Assembly (NCBI RefSeq): GCF_002127325.2
Contig: NC_035439.2
Location: 142,935,845-142,999,844 of the forward strand
Source: Helianthus annuus
Taxonomy: Eukaryota > Streptophyta > Magnoliopsida > Asterales > Asteraceae
Reading direction: 5' to 3'
Length of the DNA: 64,000 nt
Below are positions 1 through 10,442 of this stretch, in pieces. Both the position numbers and the translations under genes were made by a program. Under the pieces are notes generated by a model. It was not told the origin of the DNA and made no database searches. It worked only from the letters and a program-made list of their open reading frames with translations. Position 1 is the stretch's first letter, and each line of letters begins with the position of its first letter.

Positions 1-888
1 TTCTTTGTATTGTGTAAGTCGTCTATTATTATATTATACAAATATAGTCAACATCAAACCAACGTATGTCCCACCTACAAGACCATATAATTAAACAAAC
101 ACAAGGAAGACCTGTGATTATCAACTTGATTATAGCTTATAACAGTATAACTAGTGTTAGATATTTTTAGAATTATTCTCAAGTCATGTGTAGTGGTAAC
201 CCTCATAACCGCAACATAACCCTCATAACATTTGGGTGTAGTGGTTAACACCACATAACCCCACAAAACACATTCCCCAACTCACCTTCACCCACAAAAA
301 AAAAACCATTTTACGTTTTCACCATTGAAGGGAAGAATTTTCACACGCCATAACTCAACATTGCAGGGATGAATTTTCACACGCCATAACGTCGAGGGGG
401 GGGGGGGGTTGTTCCCGGCGCTATGGAGCGCCATCACCCCCATAACGGCTCCACCACGCATGGACTTATTCCTTAGGTCAAATAGCTCTGAAAGAACATA
501 TTCAAGTAGTAGAATAGCAGGAATTTGGTCGGTAATGGTTTGGTTCGTTACAATATCTATACGACACGGATACTTGGAAGTTGGAATAGAAACGAAAGAA
601 AACCCAAAATGCTTAAAAATGTATATCTATACTAGTTTCAATAACATCAGTACATACCGACACTTGTTATAGTTGAGATTACAAAAAAAAAAACACTCTG
701 TTTTGATTACCACTCCATTTTGAACGGAATTTATGCCTGAACATCAAGAAAAAAAAATTAAACACAACAACGTATTAAGTTTTTTTTTTTTTTTAATTAA
801 TGAACGAAAGATATTGGAGTAGTGGAAAATTAATTGAGTTAAATGCATATCTTATATATGGTATAAGAGTTTGAGAGATAAAAAAAGA
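1..888. other. Intergenic AT-rich DNA, no gene seen
   Basis: No convincing coding region. A 20-bp direct repeat (starting GAATTTTCAC) occurs exactly at 335-354 and 371-390, followed by a run of G residues near 396-408. Short open frames here have no recognisable protein features. Confidence 0.5.
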
Positions 889-1214
889 GTAAATTGTCAA
901 AATCGTCCCTGAGATTTGGACATGTTTGCCATTTTTATTCAAAACAATTTTTTTGTACCATATAGTCCTTTACTTTTGGAATTTTTTGCCATTTTCATCC
1001 AAACGTCTATTTTGCTTTATTTTTTCTATCAAACATTTGGATGAAAATGGCAAAAAATCCGAAATCTCAGGGACGATTTTGGCAAAAAAAAATCAGTCAT
1101 TTGGATGAAAATGACAAAAAAATCCCAAAAGTGAAGGATTATATGATACAAAAAAATTGTTTTGGATGAAAATAACAAATATGACCAAACTCTGTGACGA
1201 TTTTGGCAATTTAC
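889..1214. mobile_element. Foldback MITE, Mutator-like family
   Basis: The ends are inverted copies beginning GTAAATTG and continuing into a CAAAATCGTC motif, and the arms pair over most of the 326 bp. The sub-terminal motif resembles those of the better-defined Mutator-like MITEs elsewhere in this window. Both flanks are poly-A rich, so a 9-bp target duplication cannot be read with certainty. Confidence 0.6.
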
Positions 1215-2402
1215 AAAAAAAAAACATATAAATGATGATGGTACAATGTATAGTAATTTGTCGTACTAGACCACACCAATTACTGTTGAGTATGAAGCCA
1301 CTTGATCAAGTGCACATCAGAAAAGCTTTTCTGATCAGAGGATAAGAGGATAAGAAGATAGGGTTATCCAATCTTCTCTGTTCCCTATTATTCCCGGATC
1401 ATATTTTGTGACTTTCTTTCTCTTTCTTCAATCTCTATATAAGAGATTCATTTGTATTGTAAACTTTGTACCTCACCCAGACTTAATATAAACTCCTAGT
1501 TACCCGTGGACGTATGTCAGTTTAGACCGAACCATGTAAATCCTTGTGTTCTCGATTGTGGTGTGAGAGCAGAGAGTGTGTGGTTCGAGTTTGTGTGTGT
1601 GAGTATTCGATCCTAATAACCAATTACTAGTAATATATTGTTTGAGGCATGGAAGTGTAAAATTTAACGTATTTATACCCACAAAAAGGTCTTAACGGGT
1701 GAAAATACGTCGCATGGCACTTCTAATGCATAGTTTCTCAACTATTTCCGTCTTTTATTTTAATTTTAAGTAAGAAATCGTGTTACATATGTTGTGAAGC
1801 GACTTTCAATTATCTTTACTTGTAAAAAAATGTGATTTTTATTTATTTATTTTTTTTGTTAAGGTGAATGACACAATGTAAATAGGTTAGATTCATTGAC
1901 AAAGAGTGGATGTCATCATGTATTTGGATCACTTTTATAGTGTCGAACATCCCACTACAAAGGCACCAAAAAAATATGTTTATTTTAACAAAAGAAAGCC
2001 GTCGTTAAACACTTGACTAAACATGAATCATTATACATGACAAAAGGTTAAGACAGAAAACGACGTCGTTCGAGTAGAGATTGATGTAAAGAAGATACAT
2101 TCCCTTGTAAATAAACTTATTATATATCTTATATAATCGTTTTTGACACATGCAGTTGAATAGGTTCAAAGTATTTAGCAAGTCTTTTTCCTCATTGTCA
2201 CGGTTAAACTTATTTTTTTAATATATAAATTATTAAAATATATATTTAATTTTAATTAGTACTTTTTAGATAGATATCCAACCAACATAGCAACTTTCTT
2301 AAACCCCCACACGTGTGAAGTCGAATGTTTAAGATTTTCATGGAATAGAACATAGCACTGTATAATATATACTATCATATACACCCGTGTATCACACGGA
2401 TT
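1215..2402. other. Intergenic AT-rich DNA, no gene seen
   Basis: No gene, RNA gene or well-bounded element could be recognised on either strand. Confidence 0.4.
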
Positions 2403-2953
2403 AAATATAAAAAAACTTAGATTGAATAATATTTTAATTTATAAGTGTTACAAACCTGTATATTACACACGTAAAATATCAAAAAAAAAAAATGTAAATC
2501 ATACTTCTATATAATCAAGATCACATAATTCTTATATTTTTATCTCTATATCATGTATTATAATTTATTAACCCAAGGATCATGGTATATCAATTTCTTT
2601 TGAGGGAGAGGATGTTTATTAAGAATTATTTATTAAAGTGGATAATGGTTCTTATTTTAATTTATTTATTATTGTTATTTATTATGGTTAAGGTAAATAT
2701 AAAAAAAACTTAGATTGAATAATATTTTATTGTATATCTGTTACAAACTCATATATTACACACATAAAATATCAAAAAAAAAATGTAAATCATACTTCTA
2801 TATAATCCAGATCACATAATTCTTATATTTTTATCTCTATATCATGTAGTATAATTTATTAACCCAAGGATCATGGTATATCAATTTCTTTTGAGGGGGA
2901 GGATGTTTATTTAGAATTATTTATTAAAGTGGATAATGGATCTTGTATTTATT

Positions 2954-3004
<51 letters not shown>

Positions 3005-3010
3005 TATTAT
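2403..3010. repeat. Two-copy tandem duplication, unit about 292 bp
   Basis: The stretch starting near 2403 (AAATATAAAAAAACTTAG) recurs with few differences from about 2695. Both copies end with the same block containing AACCCAAGGATCATGGTATA. The second copy runs into a (TTA)n microsatellite at about 2965-3004. The unit is AT-rich and non-coding. Confidence 0.75.
2965..3004. repeat. (TTA)n microsatellite
   Basis: About 13 uninterrupted TTA/ATT triplets at the end of the second copy of the 292-bp duplication. Confidence 0.85.
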
Positions 3011-3351
3011 GGTTAAGGTAGGATGAGAAATTGTCACATGGCATTTTAGTGACAATATTGATGGAGAGAATACCATGTGGCATTAAATGAATTCTTTTAT
3101 TAGTATTAGATTAGATTAGATGTACATAGAGGTGTATGTACAAATAAATAGTTTTGTGTGTTGACGTTGTTTTAGTTTGTTTTGAACAAAGTATGAGTGT
3201 TTATAGAATTTGTTTATGTTATACGAGTCGGGTCGTTTGAATTTTGATTTTTTTAAGTGATTAACTAAATTAGATGTTGAAAAATCTTTTTGAACTCAAA
3301 ACTTCGAATTCGAGCTGTTTCTGAGGAAAGTTAAAGAGACATAGTCATATT

Positions 3352-3735
3352 TTGAGGTGTAAAAAAAAAAAAAAAAAAAAAAACAGTTTTAGAATCGAAA
3401 CCAAAAAAAAAAAAACGAAACTGATTTTTTAACTAGTTTTTTAAAAAATCAATTTCAACCAGAACCGAACCAGCGACTAGTTAGCGTTCTTGATGTTTGA
3501 AACCGGTTTTAAAAAACCGGTTTAAAAAAAACCGGTTTAAACTGGTTAAAAACCGCTTTTTTCCCAAACCAGCTTCAAACCGAACGGACCGGTTTATACC
3601 AGTTCAGGTTCCCATCGTATAAAACCGGTTAAAAAACCAAACCGGTATTAAAAAACCGGTTTTCCCCTAAAAATACCGGTTCAGTTAAAAACCATGCTGA
3701 TTTCAAAAAAAAAAAAAACGATTTGTACACCTCTA
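3352..3735. mobile_element. hAT-like MITE rich in CCGGTT motifs
   Basis: The right end is TAGAGGTGTAC-like (read inward) and the left end is a degraded TTGAGGTGTA. The flanks are GTCATATT (3344-3351) and GTCACATT (3736-3743), matching at 7 of 8 positions as expected for an old 8-bp hAT duplication. The interior is built of AACCGGTTT-type motifs, as in the better-preserved relative at 19024-19390. Confidence 0.55.
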
Positions 3736-3743
3736 GTCACATT

Positions 3744-3859
3744 CAAGTATACCTTAACATAACCCATCGTTTTCCTCCCTTAAAAATTGGTTTCAACACT
3801 AACCAGTTTTGACCAAGGTTGACCTAAACCAGAATCGATTCTAACCCGAACCAGTTTGG

Positions 3860-3891
<32 letters not shown>

Positions 3892-4775
3892 GTTTGTTTA
3901 CATGAATGGAACGGATTTTAATTCATACAATCGTTTTTTGCGCTAATGCACAATGGGTTTAACTTTAAACCTTGAGCCTGGCTACTACCCAAGTGAACCT
4001 TCATGGGCTGTGATTAGCTGATTGCTAGACATGTCCAGCTTTTTTTGGCCCAAAAATCCCAACAAGTTGTCTATACTCTATAGTCTAAATGGAACCGGGT
4101 TAGAGGCCTGAACCGATACCGGAAAGAAAGAACTGGTTGGATAAAACCGTTTGGATCGAGACCGGTTTGGGATCGGGTTTACAAGAACCAATTTTGAGGA
4201 ACCGGTTAAAAGTTTGATTGGGATGGTTTTTTTTTTTTTTTTAAACCGTTTTGAGGAACTGGTTGGATAAAACCGTTTCTCTCTCTCTTTTTAAACTATT
4301 TACCTTTAGTTAAAATCAACTAAACATTTTTTTTGATAGTTTTTAAAACGTTTTTCTCCTTTAACAATCTAACGAAAATCAAATAAACACCGCACACCAA
4401 AAACGATCGAGTTCACACCCGCCGCAACGTGCAGGTCACACCCTCAAACTTTTGACATGAAACACTATTAACCCTCATCTTTAATAAGGTACACATTCTA
4501 CTTAATAACTTGACACTTAATTTTATTTAAATTACTTTTACTACTTTACATTGCTGTCTAATGACGTTAATGACATGAACGTAACGTATGTAACACAGTC
4601 CAAATCGTCACGCCATGTGTGGACACCATACGTTAATGTCATCATCATTACGCGTGCTACCAAGTCACAAACGCGATTTTATCGCCGCAACGTGTGGCAT
4701 GGTCAAAATTCTGGTAAATAATTAAAGAACCTTATTTTGTTTATTATATATATTTAATATTTAAAAATCTTCTTT
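3744..4775. other. Intergenic DNA with degenerate CCGGTT repeats
   Basis: It contains a poly-A tract at about 3860-3890 and scattered AACCGGTT/AAACCGTTT motifs around 4090-4280, probably remnants of the same MITE family. No gene is seen. Confidence 0.4.
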
Positions 4776-5120
4776 ATTGCACGAGTTAAATAAATATAAA
4801 TTTATATATTAAATAATAAAAAGTTATATCTATAAATCTTTAAAACCACGTGTATTACACGAGTTAAATAAATGTAATATTCTTTACCAAATAATAAAAT
4901 AATACATCTTTAAAAAACTCCATTTATTACACGGGTTGAATAAATGTAATTTTATAAACCAAATGATAAAAAAAATACATCTTTAAAAATATGCGTATTA
5001 CACGGTTTGAATAAATGTAATTTTCTGTACTAAATAATAAAAAAAATATATATATCCTTAAAAAAACCTCGTGTATTGTACGAATTGAATAAATCTAATT
5101 TTATAAATCAAATAATAAAA
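4776..5120. repeat. Degenerate minisatellite, about 5 copies of 68-79 bp
   Basis: Each unit carries a TATTACACGGGTTGAATAAA-like core followed by an AT-rich block ending in AAATAATAAAA. Unit starts fall near 4776, 4855, 4926, 4994 and 5073. A CCGTGTATCACACGG-like relative lies near 2385, linking this array with the 2.4-3.0 kb duplication. Confidence 0.65.
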
Positions 5121-5717
5121 TTACGATTTTGGCCCCCGTGGTTATATCACTTTTACCCTTTTAGCCTAAATTTTTTTAACATCTAAGCCCCAACGTCTTT
5201 TTTAACCTTTTTGGCCCCTAACGCATAGCATATACCAACAATAATTGTGAAATATGTAGGTGAAACACTCAACTTAAGGCAATCAAAGTTAATATGAAAT
5301 AATATGCTTGAATAAGTTGTATAAAAAGCTTTGGTAATGGTTGTATGAAAAGCTTTGGTAATGGTATAAAGTTGAATAGTGAAAAGCACACACAAAGAAA
5401 TATTACAAATTAATATAGGGGAAATTTGTCTTTGTTTGTTAAAAATGGTGCTTTTGTTATAATGTTCTTTAGACTTGGGTTCACTTAATGTGGGTGTTCG
5501 GGATTGTTTATTTTCAGCTGCTTTTAAGTTTTTGACTTCTTAAAAGTTGTAGTGTTTGGATAATGTGTTTTGAGAATGCATTTCACTGATTTGAAAAGAA
5601 GAAAAAGAAAAGTTCGATGGTTGTAGTACTTTCAAATAGTAGATGGAAAAGAGGAAAAGGAGAAGCAAACCGAAACACCATGAATATACATTGTCTTTAT
5701 TTGTTACCTTAGCGTAA

Positions 5718-5745
5718 CCCGTCCAACGGACGGGTATTAAACTAG
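5718..5745 (+). mobile_element. Helitron-like 3' terminus (hairpin plus CTAG)
   Basis: A perfect 7-bp stem (CCCGTCC / GGACGGG) with a 3-nt loop at 5718-5734 is followed 7 nt later by CTAG at 5742-5745 and then T. A GC-rich hairpin just before CTRR is the 3' signature of plant Helitrons, which insert between A and T. The 5' TC end was not located, so element length is unknown. Confidence 0.5.
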
Positions 5746-6207
5746 TTGTCATTGGGTTCCTCTGACGTCAAGTTAAATGTATGAATCAGCTATAATAATT
5801 GACAAAGACAAGACAAGATAAGAAACAAAAACACTTAAAAAGAGGCCAAATTATTAAAAAAAAAAAAAAAAAAATCATTTGAGCTTGAGTTATTAGTTGG
5901 TTGAATTTTACCAAGTCACCAGGCATTATTCATATTCGCATAAAAACATTAAATGGGCAAACATATAAACGACACGATTTTAAGCGTTTGTAGGTTAAAG
6001 TTGAACAAATATATGAGTCGTGCTTGTGTTCCACTTGTATGCCGCAAACCAAAAATCCGTCAACTAGTCACGATTGACTAATGACATCTATCAATGATGT
6101 TAGTAGTAATATTTTAATTCTCTGTTTACACACACACACACACTACTCAAACCACTTGACCCGTTAGGCTCTTCAACTCATTTGACCCGTCTAGATATTT
6201 AAATCAA

Positions 6208-7555
6208 GAGAAAAATGCCCGGATAGTCCCTGTGGTTTCGCCTTTTTTCACCTATAGTCCCCAACTTTCTAAAACTACCTGAATAGTCCCCAAGTTTTCA
6301 TTTTTTGTTCCCGGATAGTCCCTGGGTCTAACTTCTGTTTGTTTTCTCTGTTAAGAGGGTGTGAAATGACAAAAATACCATTTCCCTCCCCTTTCTCTCT
6401 ATCCCTTATCTGCACACCTTCACACCTCCACACCTCACACCACTGTAACACCTACACCATCCCCAAATCCAAACCACCACAACCAATCCTGCCGTCGTCA
6501 GAAAACGAACCACCGCCACTTCGTCACCCCTACCCACCCCACCCACCTGTCGTCGGAAAACGAACTACAGCCACTTCGTCACCCCTACCCACCCTACCCA
6601 CCCACCCACCCTCACTGGAAAAGTAAATAAAATGATGGATTAATATGCTTCTGCAAATGGCAAATAGTAAATCAAATGTCTAGATCAAGTATTTTCTAAA
6701 TTTTAACTTATACCAACAGATCTACATATAGTTTCACAAAAAGTTAAAGCAACTGCTGCTTCTGTATTCCCTAAATTCACAACTCAGTCTAGCCTAATTT
6801 AAGTTACAACACCCAAATCACACCACGATTACTAACATTTCAACTAAAATAACCTTTTCGATGTGTAAATTGAACGAAAGACCAAACCTCCGGTTTCTTT
6901 CACATCACCACCGGTTTTAAACTCTGCGAGGTACCGGCTATAATCTCCCTTCATCTTCAAATAAAACACCTTCAAATCAACATAACTTGCAGATGAGACA
7001 TGTTTCGAATCATAGCTTCAAAATCCCGTCGCAAATGTCAGAAAGCTCTTTATCGATCTTCGATTTGTAATCCTTGATGACAGGCATATAGTCCTGCCAA
7101 CACATTTCTGGTATGGGTGGGTGGGTGGGTAGGGGTGATGAAATGTCGGTGGTTTGGTGGTTCGTTTCCGGCGATGGCAGGATTTGGTTGTGGAGGTTTA
7201 GATTTGGGGGTGGTGTTATCGTGGTGTGAGGTGTGGAGATGTGCAGACAATTAGATGAGGAGAAAAGGGTGGAGGAAGGTGATGGTGGGTGGAGGTTGAA
7301 GATGAGGTGTGGTGGTGAGGTTTTATAAATAAAAATGAAGAAGATGCCCGGATAGTCCCTATGGTTTGGCCTTTTAAGGAAAGGGTATTTTTGTCATTTC
7401 ACATCATTTTAACAGAGAAAAGTAACTGAAGTTAGACCCAGGGACTATCCGGGAACAAAAAATGAAAACTTGGGGACTATTCAGGTAGTTTTAGAAAGTT
7501 AGGGACTATAGGTGAAAAAAGACGAAACCACAGGGACTATCCGGGCATTTTTCTC
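6208..7555. mobile_element. Pack-MULE with captured 14-3-3 fragment
   Basis: A 1348-bp element with long inverted repeats beginning GAGAAAAATGCCCGGATAGT. It is flanked by a perfect 9-bp duplication TTAAATCAA at 6199-6207 and 7556-7564, the hallmark size for Mutator-like elements. The arms also contain CA/CCACC-rich stretches. The centre, outside the arms, holds a fragment of a 14-3-3 gene on the minus strand. No transposase is present, so it is non-autonomous. Confidence 0.85.
6885..7083 (-). pseudogene. Captured 14-3-3 (GRF) gene fragment
   Basis: Reading the minus strand gives VIKDYKSKIDKELSDICDGI, then after a frame break [19 protein letters not shown]. These match the consecutive fifth/sixth-helix region of 14-3-3 phosphoserine-binding adaptor proteins, including the invariant [15 protein letters not shown] block. 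Only about 65 residues of a roughly 250-residue family are present. There is a stop and frameshift between the two blocks and no start codon, so this is a transduplicated fragment and not a functional gene. Family assignment is by motif recognition and is fairly secure. Confidence 0.75.
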
Positions 7556-7730
7556 TTAAATCAATGTTTTAAAATCCGGTTTTTATACCGTACCGGATTT
7601 GGCTCAAAAACGGTTTAACCGGGTGTATCGGGTGGTTCAACCGGGTGGACGGTTTAAGTGGTTTTACCGAATGGTTCAACCGGTACAACCGGCCGGTTTG
7701 AACGGGTTTTTAAAACATTGATTTAAATCA
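7556..7730. mobile_element. Small foldback MITE rich in ACCGG motifs
   Basis: The ends share an inverted ATCAATGTTTTAAAA sequence (about 7560 and about 7720), with AACCGG-rich DNA between them. Its left end overlaps the 9-bp target duplication of the Pack-MULE at 6208-7555, so that element appears to have inserted into the edge of this one. Confidence 0.5.
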
Positions 7731-8252
7731 TGTTTGTGCTAGCCCCATAATCTTCGGATACAACATCTTGGCCCATTAAGTTCGTTAACCATGACTAAAG
7801 GTGACCCAAAAAAAAAAAAAACAGTTTTAATAACCGTAAACTAAACACCCACATAAGAAAACCTATTATCAGACATTTAAACCTATGTCGTAAACTAAAC
7901 ACGGCCTATGTCGTTAACCCACCTATTTGAATTGACCAGATATGAAGCAAATTAGGTTGAAACCTATAAACCGAACGAATTCTTATTTGGTTTGAAACTT
8001 CCTAAATTCGGCTTGATTCGGTTTTCGGTTCCATTCAAACAAATATTTACAAATGTACATACTTTGACAGAAACAAAGTGAATTTATAAACCACAAATCA
8101 TGTTCAACAAATTCTTATAGCTTCAAATACTTCATATACATCATATACACATACACATACACATACACCAACATAATCATAACTTAAAACTTACCTCAAA
8201 CCATTAACCAAGCGTGCTCGCGAACCACAACTCCGGTTAGTTAGCTAGTAAA
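7731..8252. other. 3' flank of the C2-domain gene
   Basis: No coding signal is seen. It contains an ACACAT-type short repeat near 8140-8165, and the end closest to the C2 gene probably includes its 3' UTR. No clear poly(A) signal could be assigned. Confidence 0.35.
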
Positions 8253-9359
8253 TCAATAATCAACACGTCGATAACCGCTGTAATCATCAAGCTCCCTCGC
8301 ATTCACATCACTCTCAACTCTCTCCCCAGTCTTCTCATCTTCATACCTCAATCCTTCATCAACTGCACCAGAAGACGCTACGTTCCGCTTCTCCTCATAC
8401 TGCGCATAATCAACCGGAGCACTCGGTCTACCGACACCATCACCATTGGCGTAACCAGACTGTCTCACCGGAGTCGGTTGTGGAGTCACACCTACTTCCA
8501 TCCCTAATCCTAAACCGGACGCTACGTTTCCTATTTTCTGCTTATGATCATATTGCACGTAATCAACCGGCGCGCTCGGTCCACCAACACCACCTCCATC
8601 GCCATCGCTAGACTGTCTCACGGGCCGTGGCTGCTTCTGCTCGTAATCAACCGAAACACTCGGTCCACCAACACCACCGCCTTCATAGCCGGACGGTCTT
8701 TCGGTATAACCCCGCGTATTCGACTGCGTAATCGGGTAATATCCACCCTGGTAATAACCGAAATACGGATCCGAATTCGACCCGTAAAGGTACGGCCGTG
8801 GTGGATGCGGTGCGGTGGTATACGGGGATGGAGACGGTGGATATCTACCGTACGGCGGAACAGGGGAAGGGGCAGGGGCAGTGTTGTAATAATAAGCAGG
8901 TGGAGGGGTAATTTGGTAATCTTGTACCGGACGATCACGAACAGCTAATTTTAACCGGATCTTACCGTGAACACGGCCAGATGGACGGCGGAGATCGTAG
9001 GTTCTAACAAGATTAAAATCTTGGGGGTTAGGTAAGTCGTTGATGGGGATACCTAGGGTTCCGACTAAGGGTTTGGGGGTGTCTGAGGGTTTAGAGTGGA
9101 AGATTTCGAGGGTTAGTATGGTGGTGGGGGTGGGGGGTGGTGGGAGTGGGATGAGGAAGCGTTCGTTCCAGACGGGTTTGGTGGAGTTGGAGTCGTCGGA
9201 TTTGGTGGCGAGACGGTGGTTGGGGTCGAGCCAGAAGATGGTGTATGGGGTTAGGTCGCCGTTTCTCCAGTTGACGTTTTTGAGGTGTTTGGCGGAGATG
9301 ATTGTGAGCTCGAGATCGAGGGGTTTGTGGGGGTGGTGGGTGGTTGTGGTGGTTGCCAT
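8253..9359 (-). CDS. C2-domain protein, SRC2-like
   Basis: An intronless gene for 368 aa. Residues about 13-143 form a C2 domain: LELTIISAKHLKNV opens the first strand, followed by GDLTPYTIFWLDP, the conserved KPVWNERF and the LVGTLGIPINDL strand. The domain is known to bind phospholipids, often with calcium, and SRC2-type proteins act at membranes in stress and defence signalling. The tail (about 150-368) is rich in Pro, Tyr and Gly, with three diverged copies of a G-x-GVGxPSaPVDYxQ unit near residues 225, 260 and 315. The Met at 9359 is chosen because it starts just before the C2 fold and lies in a good ATGG context. No transmembrane segment is seen. The exact orthologue is not determined. 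Confidence 0.88.
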   Translation of the reverse strand: MATTTTTHHPHKPLDLELTIISAKHLKNVNWRNGDLTPYTIFWLDPNHRLATKSDDSNSTKPVWNERFLIPLPPPPTPTTILTLEIFHSKPSDTPKPLVGTLGIPINDLPNPQDFNLVRTYDLRRPSGRVHGKIRLKLAVRDRPVQDYQITPPPAYYYNTAPAPSPVPPYGRYPPSPSPYTTAPHPPRPYLYGSNSDPYFGYYQGGYYPITQSNTRGYTERPSGYEGGGVGGPSVSVDYEQKQPRPVRQSSDGDGGGVGGPSAPVDYVQYDHKQKIGNVASGLGLGMEVGVTPQPTPVRQSGYANGDGVGRPSAPVDYAQYEEKRNVASSGAVDEGLRYEDEKTGERVESDVNARELDDYSGYRRVDY

Positions 9360-9466
9360 GGTGGTGGTGCTGGTGCTAGTGGTGGTGGTGCTGGTGATGA
9401 TGAATAAAATTGGATAAGTTTATGAGGAGTGATACATTAGATTAGATAAAGTTTTAACAATAGTAA

Positions 9467-9917
9467 GGAGGTGTTTGGGGTTGAGTTTTGAAAATAGATT
9501 ATGCGTTTTAAATAATCAGAATCAGATAATTAGCTGTAACAAAACGTGTTGCAGAAACATAGTGTTTGGATTTGATTATGTTGTTTGATATCACAATAAT
9601 CAGATAATCAACATTGTTTGGAATTGATTATGTTATTTGATATCACAATAATCAGATAACCAACTATTTGAGTGTTTGGCAAGTATATATATTTTAAAAA
9701 AATAAATAAGTGAAAACGTAAAAAAACAGTTTTTGGATTATCACGTTTTCTTGCAGCAAGGGGTGACCTACTTATGGATTATCACGTTTTGAACTCTACA
9801 AAACGTAAAAAATCACTTTTTATTAATTTTTTTTACCAAACACTCAAAATAGATTTTTTGCGATTTCAAAACACAATAATCAAATAATCAGGTTGAAACG
9901 CAATCCCAAACACCCCC
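9467..9917. mobile_element. PIF/Harbinger (Tourist-like) MITE in C2 gene promoter
   Basis: A 451-bp element with inverted ends GGAGGTGTTTGGGGTTG and, read inward from the right, GGGGGTGTTTGGGATTG. It is flanked by TAA at 9464-9466 and 9918-9920, the 3-bp TWA duplication typical of PIF/Harbinger elements. It sits 107 bp upstream of the C2-domain start codon. Confidence 0.75.
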
Positions 9918-9920
9918 TAA

Positions 9921-10433
9921 ATGGGGAAAACTGGATAAGTTTATGAATGTAACATATCGGTACCGGGTACCTGTATCGAAAAGCGAAGAAAATTGGTATT
10001 GGTACTAAATATACATAGTACCAAATGTTTATCTCTATTCAAACTGGTAGTTTTCTTGTTGATCTCGATGACTTTCTTTATAGCATGTTGTCACTTTGAG
10101 TTTAGTTTGTACTTTGTGATAAAATGTTACGTGTGAAATTAAGTGGCAGACCTAAGAAATATTTCCAAGTGGTACGAATGAGGCGTTTAATCAGATTTTC
10201 AAGAGGTGTGATCAGGATTTTGACCTGTAAAATACACTAATTTTTTTCAAGGGATGCGCCCTCCCACCCAGACATCTACCTAGGTCTGCCCCCAGCCCCC
10301 GATATGAATTAGGGGTTATCAGAGTTGGTCTTTAGACAAGGAAAGTTTTTTGAAATTGACGATGGATTAATTCAAAGACATTGTCTATGATCATAGATGT
10401 GCCCCTAGATAATCGAACTTTGTTAGACGACGT
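9921..10433. other. Intergenic DNA, no gene seen
   Basis: It contains a GGTACCGGGTACC near-palindrome near 9960 and a TGCCCCC-containing repeat fragment near 10230-10310. Nothing coding is recognised. Confidence 0.35.
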
Positions 10434-10442
10434 TAAAAAATA

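Noticed and set aside
409..672. Small frame of 87 codons near the left end
   Set aside because: No homology, odd composition and no supporting gene signals.
8544..8948. Frames of 106-134 codons on both strands inside the C2 gene, and one at 9040-9417
   Set aside because: Shadow frames of the well-supported C2 coding sequence; no domain of their own.
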